Shown: positions 9,018 to 17,853, numbered from the stretch's first letter. The stretch: DNA of 64,000 nucleotides from JAVWJP01 sp036638975 (GCA_036638975.1 JAVWJP010000006.1:27010-91009); one strand, 5' to 3'. The notes: generated by a model from the sequence alone, not told the origin. Made by a program: numbers and translations.

Positions 9018-9845
9018 TTAAAACCATTTTTTATATTTGAAAGCTGCAATTGTTGCAATACTTACTGCAAGGCTTAATACAATTGCAAGAGGGTAGCCAT
9101 ATTGCCATGAATATTCGGGCATATGCAGGTTCATGCCGTACCAACCTACAATTAGTGTAAGCGGGGCAAAAATTGTCGTTATAACCGTAAAAATTTTCAT
9201 TATTCCATTTTGCTCAATTTCTATTTGCTCTTGATATGCCTCTCGTACTTGTGTGACAAAATCTCTTAAATGTAAAACTGTACTGTGTAAGCGGTCAAGC
9301 CTGTTGCCAAGTACGATAAAAGACTTTATTTGTGTAGCAGAAATAAGCCCGTCTTCGTTTTGGGTTAGGTCCTCAAAAATAGAGTCGAGCGGCTCATAGT
9401 ACTTGCCAAGGCGTATAAGCTCTTTTCGGAATATTACAATTTTTTGTGCACAGTGTACTTTATTCCCAAGCAGTAAATTATCCTCAAGCGTAGTTATCCT
9501 GTCTTCGAATTTCTCCATATATTCCATGTCCGATTTTGTGAGTTCGTTAAAAAATGAAAGCAGGGTCTTGTCGTTTTCGGGGTATTCGTTTAAAATATTT
9601 TGTACGGCTTCGCGCAGCTTTTCATTTTCGCATATAAAAAACAGGTGTGCCTTTGAAAAATATATTATTAACTGCGCACGCGGTTCTTTTGTTTCTAAAA
9701 TATTGTATACGTCAAACGAAATTAAGCAGGAATTATCAAGGCTTTCAAAGCGTTCCGGTCGCTTACTTTTTATGCGCAAAAGTGTTATGTCATCTATATA
9801 TTGCCCTAAACCGTCAGCTTCACTTTGCAATAGAACTTTGTTCAT
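9018..9845 (-). CDS. corA: CorA-family divalent cation channel
   Basis: This is a 275-residue CorA-like Mg2+ (or Co2+/Ni2+) channel of the cytoplasmic membrane. A long cytoplasmic N-terminal part rich in helices is followed by two C-terminal membrane helices. The selectivity-filter motif GMN is intact at residues 237-239, between the helices, and the second helix ends in a basic K-Y-K-K-W-F tail. The protein is shorter than E. coli CorA (316), as common in Firmicutes. It is monocistronic, and AAGGAG precedes the ATG. The transported ion cannot be told from sequence. Confidence 0.9.
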   Translation of the reverse strand: MNKVLLQSEADGLGQYIDDITLLRIKSKRPERFESLDNSCLISFDVYNILETKEPRAQLIIYFSKAHLFFICENEKLREAVQNILNEYPENDKTLLSFFNELTKSDMEYMEKFEDRITTLEDNLLLGNKVHCAQKIVIFRKELIRLGKYYEPLDSIFEDLTQNEDGLISATQIKSFIVLGNRLDRLHSTVLHLRDFVTQVREAYQEQIEIEQNGIMKIFTVITTIFAPLTLIVGWYGMNLHMPEYSWQYGYPLAIVLSLAVSIATIAAFKYKKWF

Positions 9846-9974
9846 AAAAATTCTCCTTGAAATGTGTTATAATAACCGTAAACGATTATTATACTTTTAT
9901 TTACATTCGCCGCCTATGGCGATGCGAAATAATACCATAACGCTTTGCTTTTATGTTATTATATTATTCAGTAC

Positions 9975-10571
9975 TTACTTTACAATTATAATATACTCTT
10001 TTTCCGGGCTGCTTATAGCTTCCAGCAGGCTTTTTATTACATCGCAGGCCTTGGTGTGTGCTTCTGTTAAAAGCCCGTTTGCCAGCGCTTTTTCTTCTAT
10101 TTTTGTTTTTTCGTCCTCACAAAAACTTGTGTAGTCGGTAATTTTTATTGGATTAAAAATATTTTTGCTTTCATCAAAAACCTGCACACTTCCGTCGGTT
10201 ATGGTGTGCGAAAGGAGAGCGGCGGGTGGTAGAGTAACGGTTATTTTGTTAGACGTGACATCTATTTTTATGTTTTTCATGTCTATTCCGGCAGTGATTA
10301 CGCCGTCATACGAAACTATGAAAAGCTTTTTTGTGAGGGGAACTTCCCAACCGTAAAAATTGTTGCTCTCCTCAAATTTGCCCATATTTGTGTAAAGATA
10401 TTTTACCGAAGAAAGCTCGCTTAGCCCAACAAGCCGCTGCGAAACAATCTCTGACGTTATAACGGGCGGCGGCGGGTTTTTAGCCTTGCTCCACAGACCT
10501 CCGCCTAAAAAAGCCGCAACTACTAAAATAACTGCCGCTATAGCCGCAATAATAACTTTTTTAACTTTCAT
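9975..10571 (-). CDS. DUF4230 membrane-anchored protein
   Basis: This 198-residue protein has a single N-terminal membrane anchor (residues ~4-25, A/V/I rich) followed by an extracytoplasmic domain of the DUF4230 family: L-S-E-L-S-S-V-K-Y-L-Y-T-N near the start, then a beta-rich core and a helical C-terminus. The function is unknown. The ATG at 10571 is preferred over an in-frame GTG at 10580 because AGGCGG sits 8 nt before it. It lies between corA and a GntR-type regulator, both on the same strand. Confidence 0.8.
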   Translation of the reverse strand: MKVKKVIIAAIAAVILVVAAFLGGGLWSKAKNPPPPVITSEIVSQRLVGLSELSSVKYLYTNMGKFEESNNFYGWEVPLTKKLFIVSYDGVITAGIDMKNIKIDVTSNKITVTLPPAALLSHTITDGSVQVFDESKNIFNPIKITDYTSFCEDEKTKIEEKALANGLLTEAHTKACDVIKSLLEAISSPEKEYIIIVK

Positions 10572-10641
10572 AAAATGCACCGCCTATAAATTGTTTGTTT
10601 AATTACAGGTATTTTAAAACAGCAATTTTATTCTGAATTGG

Positions 10642-11391
10642 TTAAAACTTTTTACGAAGCATTGTAAAGTCGAAAAAATCGGTATAAAACTCAAGCGAGC
10701 GCAAAACAGGGCGGCTAAGCTTGCAATACCCAACCTCATCAAGCATTATAAGGGCATCATTTGGTTTTAAATTAAGCTTGTTTCGCACAAATTCGTCACC
10801 AAAGGTTGCACTTACTTTTGTTATATCGGTTACAACGGTAAGCCCGCAATATTTGTCAAGTAAATCGAAGATGGGAAGCGACCAGTCAATATCTGCATAT
10901 TCTATACCCTCAAAAAGTGCGGCAGAAATATAATCGACAGAATATATACATGGGATATTTCCGGCAAGCATTCTTTTTTCGCATACTATAAGCTCAGAAT
11001 CGGTATCAACACCCAAAAGCTCGGCGTTTTCTTCTGTTGCAGCTTCGGTTCTCAGCCGGATATTGTCACTGACGGGTGTATAGCCGGCATTCACAATAAG
11101 CTCTTTATATTCAAGCTTTAAATCGAGCCTGTTTGTAAGGTTTACAATGTTGCGGCAAATTACCGTGCCTATGCCGCGCACACGCTCTACAAAGCCCTCG
11201 CGTTCTATATCAGAAAGTGCATCGCGTATTACTGTGCGAGAAACACCAAGCCTTTCGGCAAGCTCTACCTCTGACGGCAGTTTTTCGCTCTTGCAAAAAA
11301 TACCGGTTTTAAGCTCCTTCATAAGCAACGCGCTTACCTGTGTAGACATAAGCTTTCCACCAAAATGTGGCAGATCGTATTGTTCAATCAT
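10642..11391 (-). CDS. GntR-family transcriptional regulator with UTRA effector domain
   Basis: This 249-residue DNA-binding protein has a winged helix (residues ~10-80, including L-P-S-E-V-E-L-A-E-R-L-G-V-S-R-T-V-I-R-D-A-L) and a C-terminal UTRA ligand-binding fold (about 95-245). The HutC/UTRA class usually represses catabolic genes and is released by a small molecule. It is divergent from the guanine deaminase gene and the xdh operon, so regulation of purine catabolism is the likely job (inference). A CACAA-N7-TTGTG inverted repeat lies in the shared intergenic region. The effector is unknown. Confidence 0.85.
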   Translation of the reverse strand: MIEQYDLPHFGGKLMSTQVSALLMKELKTGIFCKSEKLPSEVELAERLGVSRTVIRDALSDIEREGFVERVRGIGTVICRNIVNLTNRLDLKLEYKELIVNAGYTPVSDNIRLRTEAATEENAELLGVDTDSELIVCEKRMLAGNIPCIYSVDYISAALFEGIEYADIDWSLPIFDLLDKYCGLTVVTDITKVSATFGDEFVRNKLNLKPNDALIMLDEVGYCKLSRPVLRSLEFYTDFFDFTMLRKKF

Positions 11392-11421
11392 TAAAGCAAT
11401 CTCCTCTTTAAGGTAATATTA

Positions 11422-11438
11422 CACAAATTAACCTTGTG
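11422..11438. promoter_or_regulatory. Candidate operator between gntR-type gene and guaD
   Basis: A CACAA-N7-TTGTG inverted repeat sits 30 bp from the regulator start codon and about 20 bp upstream of the guaD -35 box. The position fits an operator of the adjacent GntR-type regulator acting on itself and/or guaD. Short repeats like this are weak evidence alone. Confidence 0.4.
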
Positions 11439-11458
11439 AAATATGACAAAATATCATC

Positions 11459-11487
11459 TTGTAAGCGCAGATAAAATGAGTTATAAT
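11459..11487 (+). promoter_or_regulatory. guaD promoter
   Basis: A TTGTAA box (11459-11464), a 17-bp spacer and a perfect TATAAT (11482-11487) are visible. Transcription would start near 11494 and give an unusually long leader of about 185 nt before the guaD ATG. Confidence 0.7.
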
Positions 11488-11508
11488 ATAAAAGTAATAA
11501 GTATGACT

Positions 11509-11575
11509 TATAATGATAAGCGCCATAAATACAAGAGAACGTTCCGTTGCAATGCACAGGCGTATTATCATTATA
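11509..11575 (+). ncRNA. Structured 5' leader of guaD, possible riboswitch or attenuator
   Basis: Starting about 15 nt after the predicted transcript start, an 11-bp perfect stem (TATAATGATAA / TTATCATTATA) is stacked through a one-base bulge on a second 5-bp stem (GCGCC / GGCGT, one G-U). They enclose a ~35-nt loop that can form a small AACG/CGTT hairpin. A base-paired P1 with a complex loop upstream of a purine-catabolism gene resembles a ligand-binding leader. I do not recognise the conserved core of the classical purine, PRPP, preQ1 or Moco riboswitches, so identity is open. Confidence 0.45.
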
Positions 11576-11677
11576 GCGTAAAGTTATACAAAAGACAACA
11601 ATAAAGGCTGTAAATGTGAAAAAACTGCCAAATTACGGCATTGCAACCGCCGCAAACAATAAAAAGGAGAAAAAATT

Positions 11678-12955
11678 ATGCCAAACAATGCATTTGCACT
11701 AAGAGGTAACGTACTTTACGCTACAGACAGCAAAACGCTGGTTTCAGCAGAAAAATCTTATCTTATTTGTGACGGAAAAAAAGTTGCGGGGGTGTTTGCA
11801 AGCTTGCCAAAGGCATTTGCAGATGTACCTGTCACCGACTATGGCGATAAGCTTATTATACCCGGTCTTTGCGATTTGCACGTTCATGCTCCTCAATACG
11901 CTTTTCGCGCTCTTGGTATGGATTTGGAGCTTTTACCATGGCTTAACGCATATACTTTCCCTGCTGAGAGCAAATATGCCGAGCCGGCTTATGCAGAACA
12001 AGCATATGGCACATTTGTAAAAGATTTACATAAAAGTGCGACAACACGCGCTTCAATTTTTGCAACTATACACCGCAGCTCAACATTAAGACTTATGGAG
12101 CTTTTGGAAAAAACAGGTATACAGGCTTTTGTCGGTAAAGTAAATATGGACAGAAATAGCCCTGAATATTTGTGCGAAACAACAGAAGAATCGGCAGCCG
12201 AAACCGAGCTTTGGCTTGCCGATTGTGCAGGTAAATTTAAAAATATTAAGCCTATTATAACTCCGCGTTTTGTACCCTCATGCACAGATGAGCTAATGGA
12301 AAAGCTTTCGGCTATACAAAAAAAGCATAATCTTCCGCTGCAATCACATCTTTCAGAAAACGCTTCAGAGATAGAATGGGTGCATGAGCTTTCGCCAAAA
12401 AGCACCTGTTATGGAGATGCTTATGCTCGTTTTGGACTTTTTGGCGGCGATTGCCGGACAGTTATGGCACATTGCGTACACCCTAGTGATATTGAATTTG
12501 CCCTTATGAAGAAAAATGATGTTATGGTTGCACACTGCCCGCAGTCAAATATGAACCTTTCAAGCGGCGTGGCACCTGTTCGGAGATATTTAAGCGAGGG
12601 CGTGCGTGTTGCTTTGGGCAGTGATGTCGCAGGAGGAGCAGACCTTTCTATTTTTAAGGCTATGGCAGATGCAATAAGAGCCTCTAAGCTTCGTTGGGCA
12701 CTTTACGACAAAGCATTTGCACCTATTACTGTGACAGAGGCCTTTTTTATGGGTACAAAGGGCGGCGGTGCTTTTTGGGGTAAGGTTGGCAGCTTTGAAG
12801 AAGGCTACGATTTTGACGCAGTTGTGATAAATGACGAAAATCTTAATACAAATCCCGATTATGCGACATTGCAGCAAAGGCTGGAGCGCGTAATATACCT
12901 TTCAGATGATAGAAATGTAGAATCTAAATACATTTGCGGACAAAAAGCCCTTTAA
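11678..12955 (+). CDS. guaD: Guanine deaminase
   Basis: This 425-residue amidohydrolase-superfamily enzyme converts guanine to xanthine and ammonia in the cytoplasm. The metal-binding HxH (His68, His70) sits in the guanine-deaminase-type segment P-G-L-C-D-L-H-V-H-A-P-Q. Later metal ligands are seen at Q-S-H-L-S-E, M-A-H-C and the G-S-D-V-A-G-G segment (Asp316). The start is set by AAGGAG 8 nt upstream of the ATG. Its product is the substrate of the xanthine dehydrogenase encoded next, so the two units form a guanine-to-urate route. A related purine or pyrimidine deaminase is less likely given the P-Q-Y motif. Confidence 0.9.
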   Translation: MPNNAFALRGNVLYATDSKTLVSAEKSYLICDGKKVAGVFASLPKAFADVPVTDYGDKLIIPGLCDLHVHAPQYAFRALGMDLELLPWLNAYTFPAESKYAEPAYAEQAYGTFVKDLHKSATTRASIFATIHRSSTLRLMELLEKTGIQAFVGKVNMDRNSPEYLCETTEESAAETELWLADCAGKFKNIKPIITPRFVPSCTDELMEKLSAIQKKHNLPLQSHLSENASEIEWVHELSPKSTCYGDAYARFGLFGGDCRTVMAHCVHPSDIEFALMKKNDVMVAHCPQSNMNLSSGVAPVRRYLSEGVRVALGSDVAGGADLSIFKAMADAIRASKLRWALYDKAFAPITVTEAFFMGTKGGGAFWGKVGSFEEGYDFDAVVINDENLNTNPDYATLQQRLERVIYLSDDRNVESKYICGQKAL

Positions 12956-12973
12956 ATTTTAACTTATTATGTA

Positions 12974-13009
12974 AAAAGTATTGAAAAGTAATACTTTTGG
13001 ATATATAAT
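12974..13009 (+). promoter_or_regulatory. xdh promoter with overlapping inverted-repeat operator
   Basis: A TTGAAA -35 (12981-12986), 17-bp spacer and TATAAT -10 (13004-13009) lie upstream of the molybdenum subunit gene. A perfect 9-bp inverted repeat (AAAAGTATT / AATACTTTT, spacer 7) at 12974-12998 covers the -35 and half the spacer, the classic layout for a repressor operator. It could also work as a weak guaD terminator. Confidence 0.65.
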
Positions 13010-13051
13010 AGAAACAATAGATAAATAAATAACACACAGGAGGGTGATAGC

Positions 13052-15358
13052 GTGACAGTTGGAAAGAGCATTAACCGTGTGGACGCGGTAGAAAAGGTAA
13101 CCGGCGGTGCTAGGTATACGGACGATTTTATTGAAAGAGAAATGCTCGTCGCAAAGGTTTTACATAGTACAATAGCCAACGGTTTGGTTAAAAAGATTGA
13201 TATTTCGGAAGCTGAAAAGCTGCCCGGAGTTGTAAAAATCATCACTTGCTTTGACGTTCCAAATATTCCTTTCCCGACTCCGGGGCATCCATGGTCGGTT
13301 GAGGCGGCACATCAAGACGTATCGGACAGGCTTTTGCTTAACAAACGTGTACGACTTTACGGCGATGATATTGCAGCAGTTGTTGCAGAAAACGAAATTG
13401 CTGCGCAGCGTGCGCTTCGTGCCATAAAAGTAGAGTACGAAGAATACGAGGCAATATTAACTCCGGAAGCCGCAATGCGCGAGGGCGCTCCGGTAATGCA
13501 CGAGGAGCACCCGGATAACGTTTTAAAGCATACCTCTTTTGAAGTTGGAGATGCCGAAGCGGGCTTTAAAGCAGAGGGAACAAGGTTTTTTAAAGCTACA
13601 TATGCAACACAGGTTGTTCAGCACTGCCATATAGAGCCGCCGGTTTCTTACGCATATATGGAGAACGGACGGGTAGTGGTTGTTTCTTCAACTCAAATAC
13701 CGCATATTGTCCGCCGTGTAATAGGGCAGGCAACAGGTATTCCATGGGGCAAAATCCGTGTAATAAAGCCGTATATCGGTGGCGGCTTTGGTAATAAACA
13801 AGAGGTTCTTTACGAGCCGCTTAATGCCTATTTGTGCTCACAGGTTGGCGGGCGCTGCGTTAAGCTTGAGCTTACGCGTGAAGAAACATTTGCCTGCACA
13901 CGTACTCGCCATGCCATAAGCTACGACGTAGAAGCAGCAGTAAGACCGGACGGCAGGCTTGTAGCACGCCGCATGGCAGCTTTTTCAAATCAGGGCGGCT
14001 ATGCGTCGCATGGGCACGCTATTGTCGGTAACTCGGTAAATGCTTACCGCTATATGTATCAAGATGAAATCGGTCTTAAAGCAGACGCATATACGGTGTA
14101 TACAAGCAGAGCTTCTGCCGGTGCAATGCGCGGCTATGGCATACCTCAGGTGGCTTTTGCAATGGAATGTCAGATGGACGATATTGCAAAAGAGCTTGAC
14201 ATGGATCCTATAGAAATTCGCATAAAAAACATGATGCACGAAGGCTATAAGGATAGCTTTACAGGGCTTACCTGCTACAGCAGCGGGCTTGCAGAGTGCA
14301 TACAAAAGGGCAAAGAGCACATTAAATGGGACGAAAAACGTAAGCTCTATAAAAACCAGACGGGTGATATTCGCCGTGGTGTAGGTATGTCTATCTTCAA
14401 CTATAAAACAGGAGTTTTCCCTATTTCGCTTGAAACAGCAAGCTGCCGCCTTGTGCTTAACCAAGATGGTTCTGCGCAGCTGCAAATGGGTGCTACAGAA
14501 ATCGGACAAGGTGCCGACACTGTTTTCTCGCAAATGGCAGCCGAAACAACAGGAATAAGGCTCTCTGACATAAATATTATTTCTACTCAAGATACAGATA
14601 TTACGCCATTTGATACAGGTGCTTATGCTTCGCGTCAAACCTATGTAAGCGGCATGGCGCTTAAACAAACTGCTGAAATATTTAAGGGCAAAATACTGGA
14701 TTATGCTGAATATATGTTGAAGCGTCCGGCAGCTGAGCTTGATTTATGTGACAGCAATATTGTAGAAAAGAGCAGCGGCAAGCAGCTTCTTCCGCTTGAT
14801 AAGCTTGCAGTTGAGGCATTTTACAGCCTTACAAAATCTGTACATATCACGGCGGAATCTACACATCAGTGCAAAGACAATACTTTTGCCTTTGGTGTTT
14901 GCTTTGCCGAGGTTGAGGTTGATATTCCTCTTGGCAAGATTAAAATTTTGGACATTATAAACGTGCATGATTCCGGTGTTTTGATAAACCCGAAATTGGC
15001 ACAGGCGCAGGTGCACGGCGGTATGAGCATGGGTCTTGGATATGCTCTTTCGGAGCAGCTTTTGTACGATGATAAAGGCAGAGTCCTCAATGATAACCTG
15101 CTTGATTACAAGCTGCCAACAAGTATGGATACACCTGAACTTAATGCTGAATTTGTAGAAACACAAGACCCAAGCGGACCGTACGGCAACAAGGCTTTGG
15201 GCGAACCACCTGCAATTTCTCCTGCACCTGCGGTGCGTAATGCGGTTCTGAATGCAACGGGTGTTGCCATAAACACCTTGCCGCTTAACCCGCAAAAGCT
15301 TTTTGAACATTTTACAGCCGCAGGGCTTATAAAAAAGGGGGGCGAAGCGAATGTATGA
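13052..15358 (+). CDS. xdhA: Xanthine dehydrogenase, molybdenum-binding subunit
   Basis: This is the 768-residue catalytic subunit that binds the molybdopterin cofactor and hydroxylates hypoxanthine/xanthine to urate. It has the N-terminal a/b hammerhead domain (R-V-D-A-V-E-K-V-T-G-G-A-R-Y-T-D-D), cofactor-binding Y-I-G-G-G-F-G-N-K near residue 243, a G-A-M-R-G-Y-G segment near 355, and G-E-P-P-A near 718 with the catalytic Glu expected nearby. The GTG start is fixed by AGGAGGG 7-8 nt upstream. It overlaps the FAD subunit gene by 8 bases. The three-subunit XdhABC layout is typical of Clostridia. A selenium-dependent or nicotinate-type paralogue is possible, but the neighbouring guanine deaminase favours xanthine. 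Confidence 0.9.
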   Translation: MTVGKSINRVDAVEKVTGGARYTDDFIEREMLVAKVLHSTIANGLVKKIDISEAEKLPGVVKIITCFDVPNIPFPTPGHPWSVEAAHQDVSDRLLLNKRVRLYGDDIAAVVAENEIAAQRALRAIKVEYEEYEAILTPEAAMREGAPVMHEEHPDNVLKHTSFEVGDAEAGFKAEGTRFFKATYATQVVQHCHIEPPVSYAYMENGRVVVVSSTQIPHIVRRVIGQATGIPWGKIRVIKPYIGGGFGNKQEVLYEPLNAYLCSQVGGRCVKLELTREETFACTRTRHAISYDVEAAVRPDGRLVARRMAAFSNQGGYASHGHAIVGNSVNAYRYMYQDEIGLKADAYTVYTSRASAGAMRGYGIPQVAFAMECQMDDIAKELDMDPIEIRIKNMMHEGYKDSFTGLTCYSSGLAECIQKGKEHIKWDEKRKLYKNQTGDIRRGVGMSIFNYKTGVFPISLETASCRLVLNQDGSAQLQMGATEIGQGADTVFSQMAAETTGIRLSDINIISTQDTDITPFDTGAYASRQTYVSGMALKQTAEIFKGKILDYAEYMLKRPAAELDLCDSNIVEKSSGKQLLPLDKLAVEAFYSLTKSVHITAESTHQCKDNTFAFGVCFAEVEVDIPLGKIKILDIINVHDSGVLINPKLAQAQVHGGMSMGLGYALSEQLLYDDKGRVLNDNLLDYKLPTSMDTPELNAEFVETQDPSGPYGNKALGEPPAISPAPAVRNAVLNATGVAINTLPLNPQKLFEHFTAAGLIKKGGEANV

Positions 15359-16238
15359 TATAGAAAAGCTGTATGAAGCTACGAGCGTGGCAGATGCCAT
15401 AAGCGCTTTGCAAAATGACCCTGCCGCAATAATTATTTCCGGCGGCAGCGATGTTCTCATAAAAATACGCGAAGGCAAGCTTGCAGGGTGCAGTCTTGTA
15501 AGTATACACGGTATACCGGAGCTTAGCGGCATATTTTTAGAGCAGGACGGTACCATAATAATAAAGCCGGCAACTACTTTTTCGCACATCACCTACAACG
15601 AGATTATCCAAAAATATATACCTATTTTGGGTAATGCGGTTGACCAAGTCGGTGGTCCGCAAATACGAAATATCGGTACAGTCGGCGGCAATATATGCAA
15701 TGGTGTAACCAGTGCCGACAGTGCTTCTACTTTGTTTACATTAAATGCTGTTATAGAGATAACCGGTGCAAACGGCAAACGTCAGTTGCCTATAGCACAG
15801 TTTTATAAGAGCGCGGGCAAGGTAAACCTAGAGCATGGCGAGATAGTAACCGCCATTCGTATAGCAAAAGAAAATTACGAGGGCTTCGGCGGACATTACA
15901 TAAAATATGCACAGCGTAACGCCATGGATATTGCAACACTTGGCTGCGCTGCAAATATTAAGCTTTCGTCCGATAAAACTACAGTTGAAGATTTGCGTCT
16001 TGCCTTTGGTGTCGCAGGGCCTATACCAATGCGCTGCCAAAAAGCCGAGGAGGCTGCAAAAGGGCAAAAACTTTCGTCTAAGCTTCTGGAAGATATTTCT
16101 GCTGCCGCTGTAAGCGAGGTAAACCCGCGTACATCTTGGCGTGCTTCTAAAGATTTTAGACTCCAGCTTGTCGGAGAACTGTCTAAGCGTGCAATAAAAC
16201 AGGCAATAGTTTTTGCGGGAGGTGCTGTAAATGAATAA
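15351..16238 (+). CDS. xdhB: Xanthine dehydrogenase, FAD-binding subunit
   Basis: This 295-residue CO-dehydrogenase-flavoprotein-family subunit takes electrons from the Fe-S subunit to NAD+. The FAD-binding I-I-S-G-G-S-D-V-L segment is near residues 26-34, and the second flavin contact is in I-R-N-I-G-T-V-G-G-N-I-C-N near 103-115. The C-terminal CO_deh_flav_C domain starts near residue 170. ATG is preceded by a GGGGGGCGAAGCGA region inside the upstream gene, and its own 3' end overlaps the next gene by 8 bases. Both overlaps indicate tight translational coupling. Confidence 0.92.
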   Translation: MYDIEKLYEATSVADAISALQNDPAAIIISGGSDVLIKIREGKLAGCSLVSIHGIPELSGIFLEQDGTIIIKPATTFSHITYNEIIQKYIPILGNAVDQVGGPQIRNIGTVGGNICNGVTSADSASTLFTLNAVIEITGANGKRQLPIAQFYKSAGKVNLEHGEIVTAIRIAKENYEGFGGHYIKYAQRNAMDIATLGCAANIKLSSDKTTVEDLRLAFGVAGPIPMRCQKAEEAAKGQKLSSKLLEDISAAAVSEVNPRTSWRASKDFRLQLVGELSKRAIKQAIVFAGGAVNE

Positions 16239-16725
16239 GCTTATAAAATTAACTGTAAACGATAAAGAAACCGAGCTTATGGTGGACGACCGCGAAGCGC
16301 TTGTAGATACCTTGCGCAATAAACTTGGGCTTACCAGCGTAAAACGTGGCTGCGAGGTTGGCGAGTGCGGTGCTTGTACTGTGCTTGTCGATGGAGAAGC
16401 TATAGACAGCTGCATTTACTTAACTATGTGGGCACAGGGAAAACGCATAATGACAGTAGAGGGCTTGCGCGGCAAAAACGGAGAATTAAGCGTGATACAA
16501 CAGGCTTTTGTCGAAGAAGCTGCTGTGCAGTGCGGTTTTTGTACACCTGGGCTTATAATGTCTGCCGTAGAAATTGTCGGAACTGGCAAGCGCTATAACC
16601 GTGATGAACTTAAAAAGTTAATTTCGGGGCATCTTTGCCGTTGCACAGGCTACCACAACATATTAAATGCAATGGAACGAATAGTAGATGAAACCTATAA
16701 ATATTCAGGTGAAAAAACTAAATAG
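16231..16725 (+). CDS. xdhC: Xanthine dehydrogenase, [2Fe-2S] subunit
   Basis: This 164-residue iron-sulfur subunit carries electrons between the molybdenum centre and FAD. The N-terminal plant-ferredoxin-type cluster is bound by C-E-V-G-E-C-G-A-C (about residues 44-52) and a later Cys in D-S-C. The second, alpha-helical cluster uses C-G-F-C-T-P-G (about 101-107) and C-R-C-T-G-Y-H (about 137-143). All cluster ligands are present. It is the last gene of the operon, followed after ~8 bases by a strong terminator. The symbol follows the A/B/C = Mo/FAD/FeS usage. Confidence 0.93.
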   Translation: MNKLIKLTVNDKETELMVDDREALVDTLRNKLGLTSVKRGCEVGECGACTVLVDGEAIDSCIYLTMWAQGKRIMTVEGLRGKNGELSVIQQAFVEEAAVQCGFCTPGLIMSAVEIVGTGKRYNRDELKKLISGHLCRCTGYHNILNAMERIVDETYKYSGEKTK

Positions 16726-16732
16726 CAATAAT

Positions 16733-16773
16733 AAAAACGGACGCTTCACTTTAAAATGAAGCGTCCGTTTTTA
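16733..16773. terminator. Intrinsic terminator after xdhC
   Basis: A perfect 15-16-bp stem built around ACGGACGCTTCA / TGAAGCGTCCGT, with flanking A and T runs and an 8-nt loop, lies between xdhC and the converging M23 lipoprotein gene. It probably works in both directions. Confidence 0.9.
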
Positions 16774-16783
16774 TATTTTATAA

Positions 16784-17734
16784 TTACGGTAAAACGTCGT
16801 TTTTTAAATATTGATTTGGGTTTACATATACATTATTTATAGACATTGTAAAGTGCAAATGAGGACCTGTTACAAAGCCTGTTGCACCTACTTTACCAAT
16901 TTCATCGCCTGTTTTTACCATATCACCGGCTTTTACGCTTACAGAGTTCATGTGGTAATACCAGCTTTTAAGCCCAAAACCGTGTTCTATGCACACCATG
17001 TTGCCGGTAAGCTGCAAATAACCCGCAAAAAGCACTCTGCCGTTGTTTGGTGCATACACGGGTGTTCCTATGGGGGCAGGGTAGTCAATGCCTGCGTGTT
17101 GGTCTTTTACACCGTTTATTATTCTTATAATGCCAAATGGGCTTGAGGTTGAAATGTTTTCTTTTTTAAGCGGCAAGCTAAATTTGCCCACCCAATATTT
17201 TTCTGGGTCACCAAGGTTTTTAAGAGGTCTGGTTACTTTTTCGTAATCATCATTGGCTTTATTGTTGTTGACAGTTGCATCTGCCACCTTTTTATCGACG
17301 GCAAAGTTTTGAACATTCACAATAAAATTAGCATCTGCAACATTTATTGTAAAATCTTTTTTTACATCATTACAGGTCAAAGTAATGTGATATTCACCTG
17401 CATCTTGACTGTATTTAGCGGGCATAAGCGCCACCATGCCACCGTCATATGGGTAAAAGGTGGGTGTAAAGTTCATGTCGGTTACAGCGGTTATCGTTAC
17501 TTCTTCGTCCTGCGGCAAATTATCGGCCCTAAGCAAAAAACTTTCGCCTTGCTTTGGCGTACCCACTACCGAAAGTTTAAGCTCTGCATCTTGCGCTACA
17601 ACAGTTTTGTCGCTTTTTGAAGGCAAATTTACAACTTCTATAACTTCAAAATCGTCCGTTTGTGCTGCCTGTGCCATACCACAGCCGCTTATAAGCAGTG
17701 CGGTTACCAAAAAAATAGAAAAAACTTTTTTCAT
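16784..17734 (-). CDS. M23-family metallopeptidase lipoprotein
   Basis: This 316-residue exported protein has a lipobox (L-L-I-S-G-C, Cys18) after a hydrophobic signal segment, so it is probably anchored to the outer face of the membrane. Residues ~40-160 form a beta-rich spacer that looks like an Ig-like region, and the C-terminal ~120 residues are an LytM/M23 domain with H-A-G-I-D-Y and H-L-H-F zinc ligands and the conserved G-N-M-V-C-I-E-H-G strand. Such enzymes cut peptidoglycan cross-bridges or activate partner amidases. GAGG lies 9 nt before the ATG. Confidence 0.88.
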   Translation of the reverse strand: MKKVFSIFLVTALLISGCGMAQAAQTDDFEVIEVVNLPSKSDKTVVAQDAELKLSVVGTPKQGESFLLRADNLPQDEEVTITAVTDMNFTPTFYPYDGGMVALMPAKYSQDAGEYHITLTCNDVKKDFTINVADANFIVNVQNFAVDKKVADATVNNNKANDDYEKVTRPLKNLGDPEKYWVGKFSLPLKKENISTSSPFGIIRIINGVKDQHAGIDYPAPIGTPVYAPNNGRVLFAGYLQLTGNMVCIEHGFGLKSWYYHMNSVSVKAGDMVKTGDEIGKVGATGFVTGPHLHFTMSINNVYVNPNQYLKNDVLP

Positions 17735-17760
17735 ATCAAAAAAACCTCATTAAAAAGTAT

Positions 17761-17807
17761 TATGCGGCAAGTTCGGTTTAGCTTTTTTTAAAAAAATGTG
17801 CCGCATA
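17761..17807. terminator. Inverted repeat, likely terminator of the coiled-coil gene
   Basis: A perfect 9-bp stem (TATGCGGCA / TGCCGCATA) encloses a loop that itself contains a T7/A7 pairing. It sits 46 bases beyond the stop codon of the leftward coiled-coil gene. The absence of a long T-run after the outer stem keeps confidence moderate. Confidence 0.4.
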
Positions 17808-17853
17808 CTAATTATATGCTTTTTCCTGTGGCTTTTCAACTTTTAGCCGTTAT

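Noticed and set aside
9898..9930. TTCGC..GCGAA hairpin between corA and the DUF4230 gene as a REP-type repeat
   Set aside because: Imperfect stem, no second copy found in the window and no T-run; not enough to call.
13985..14668. 227-codon minus-strand open frame inside xdhA
   Set aside because: Antisense shadow of the molybdenum subunit; no start signal and no recognisable protein pattern.
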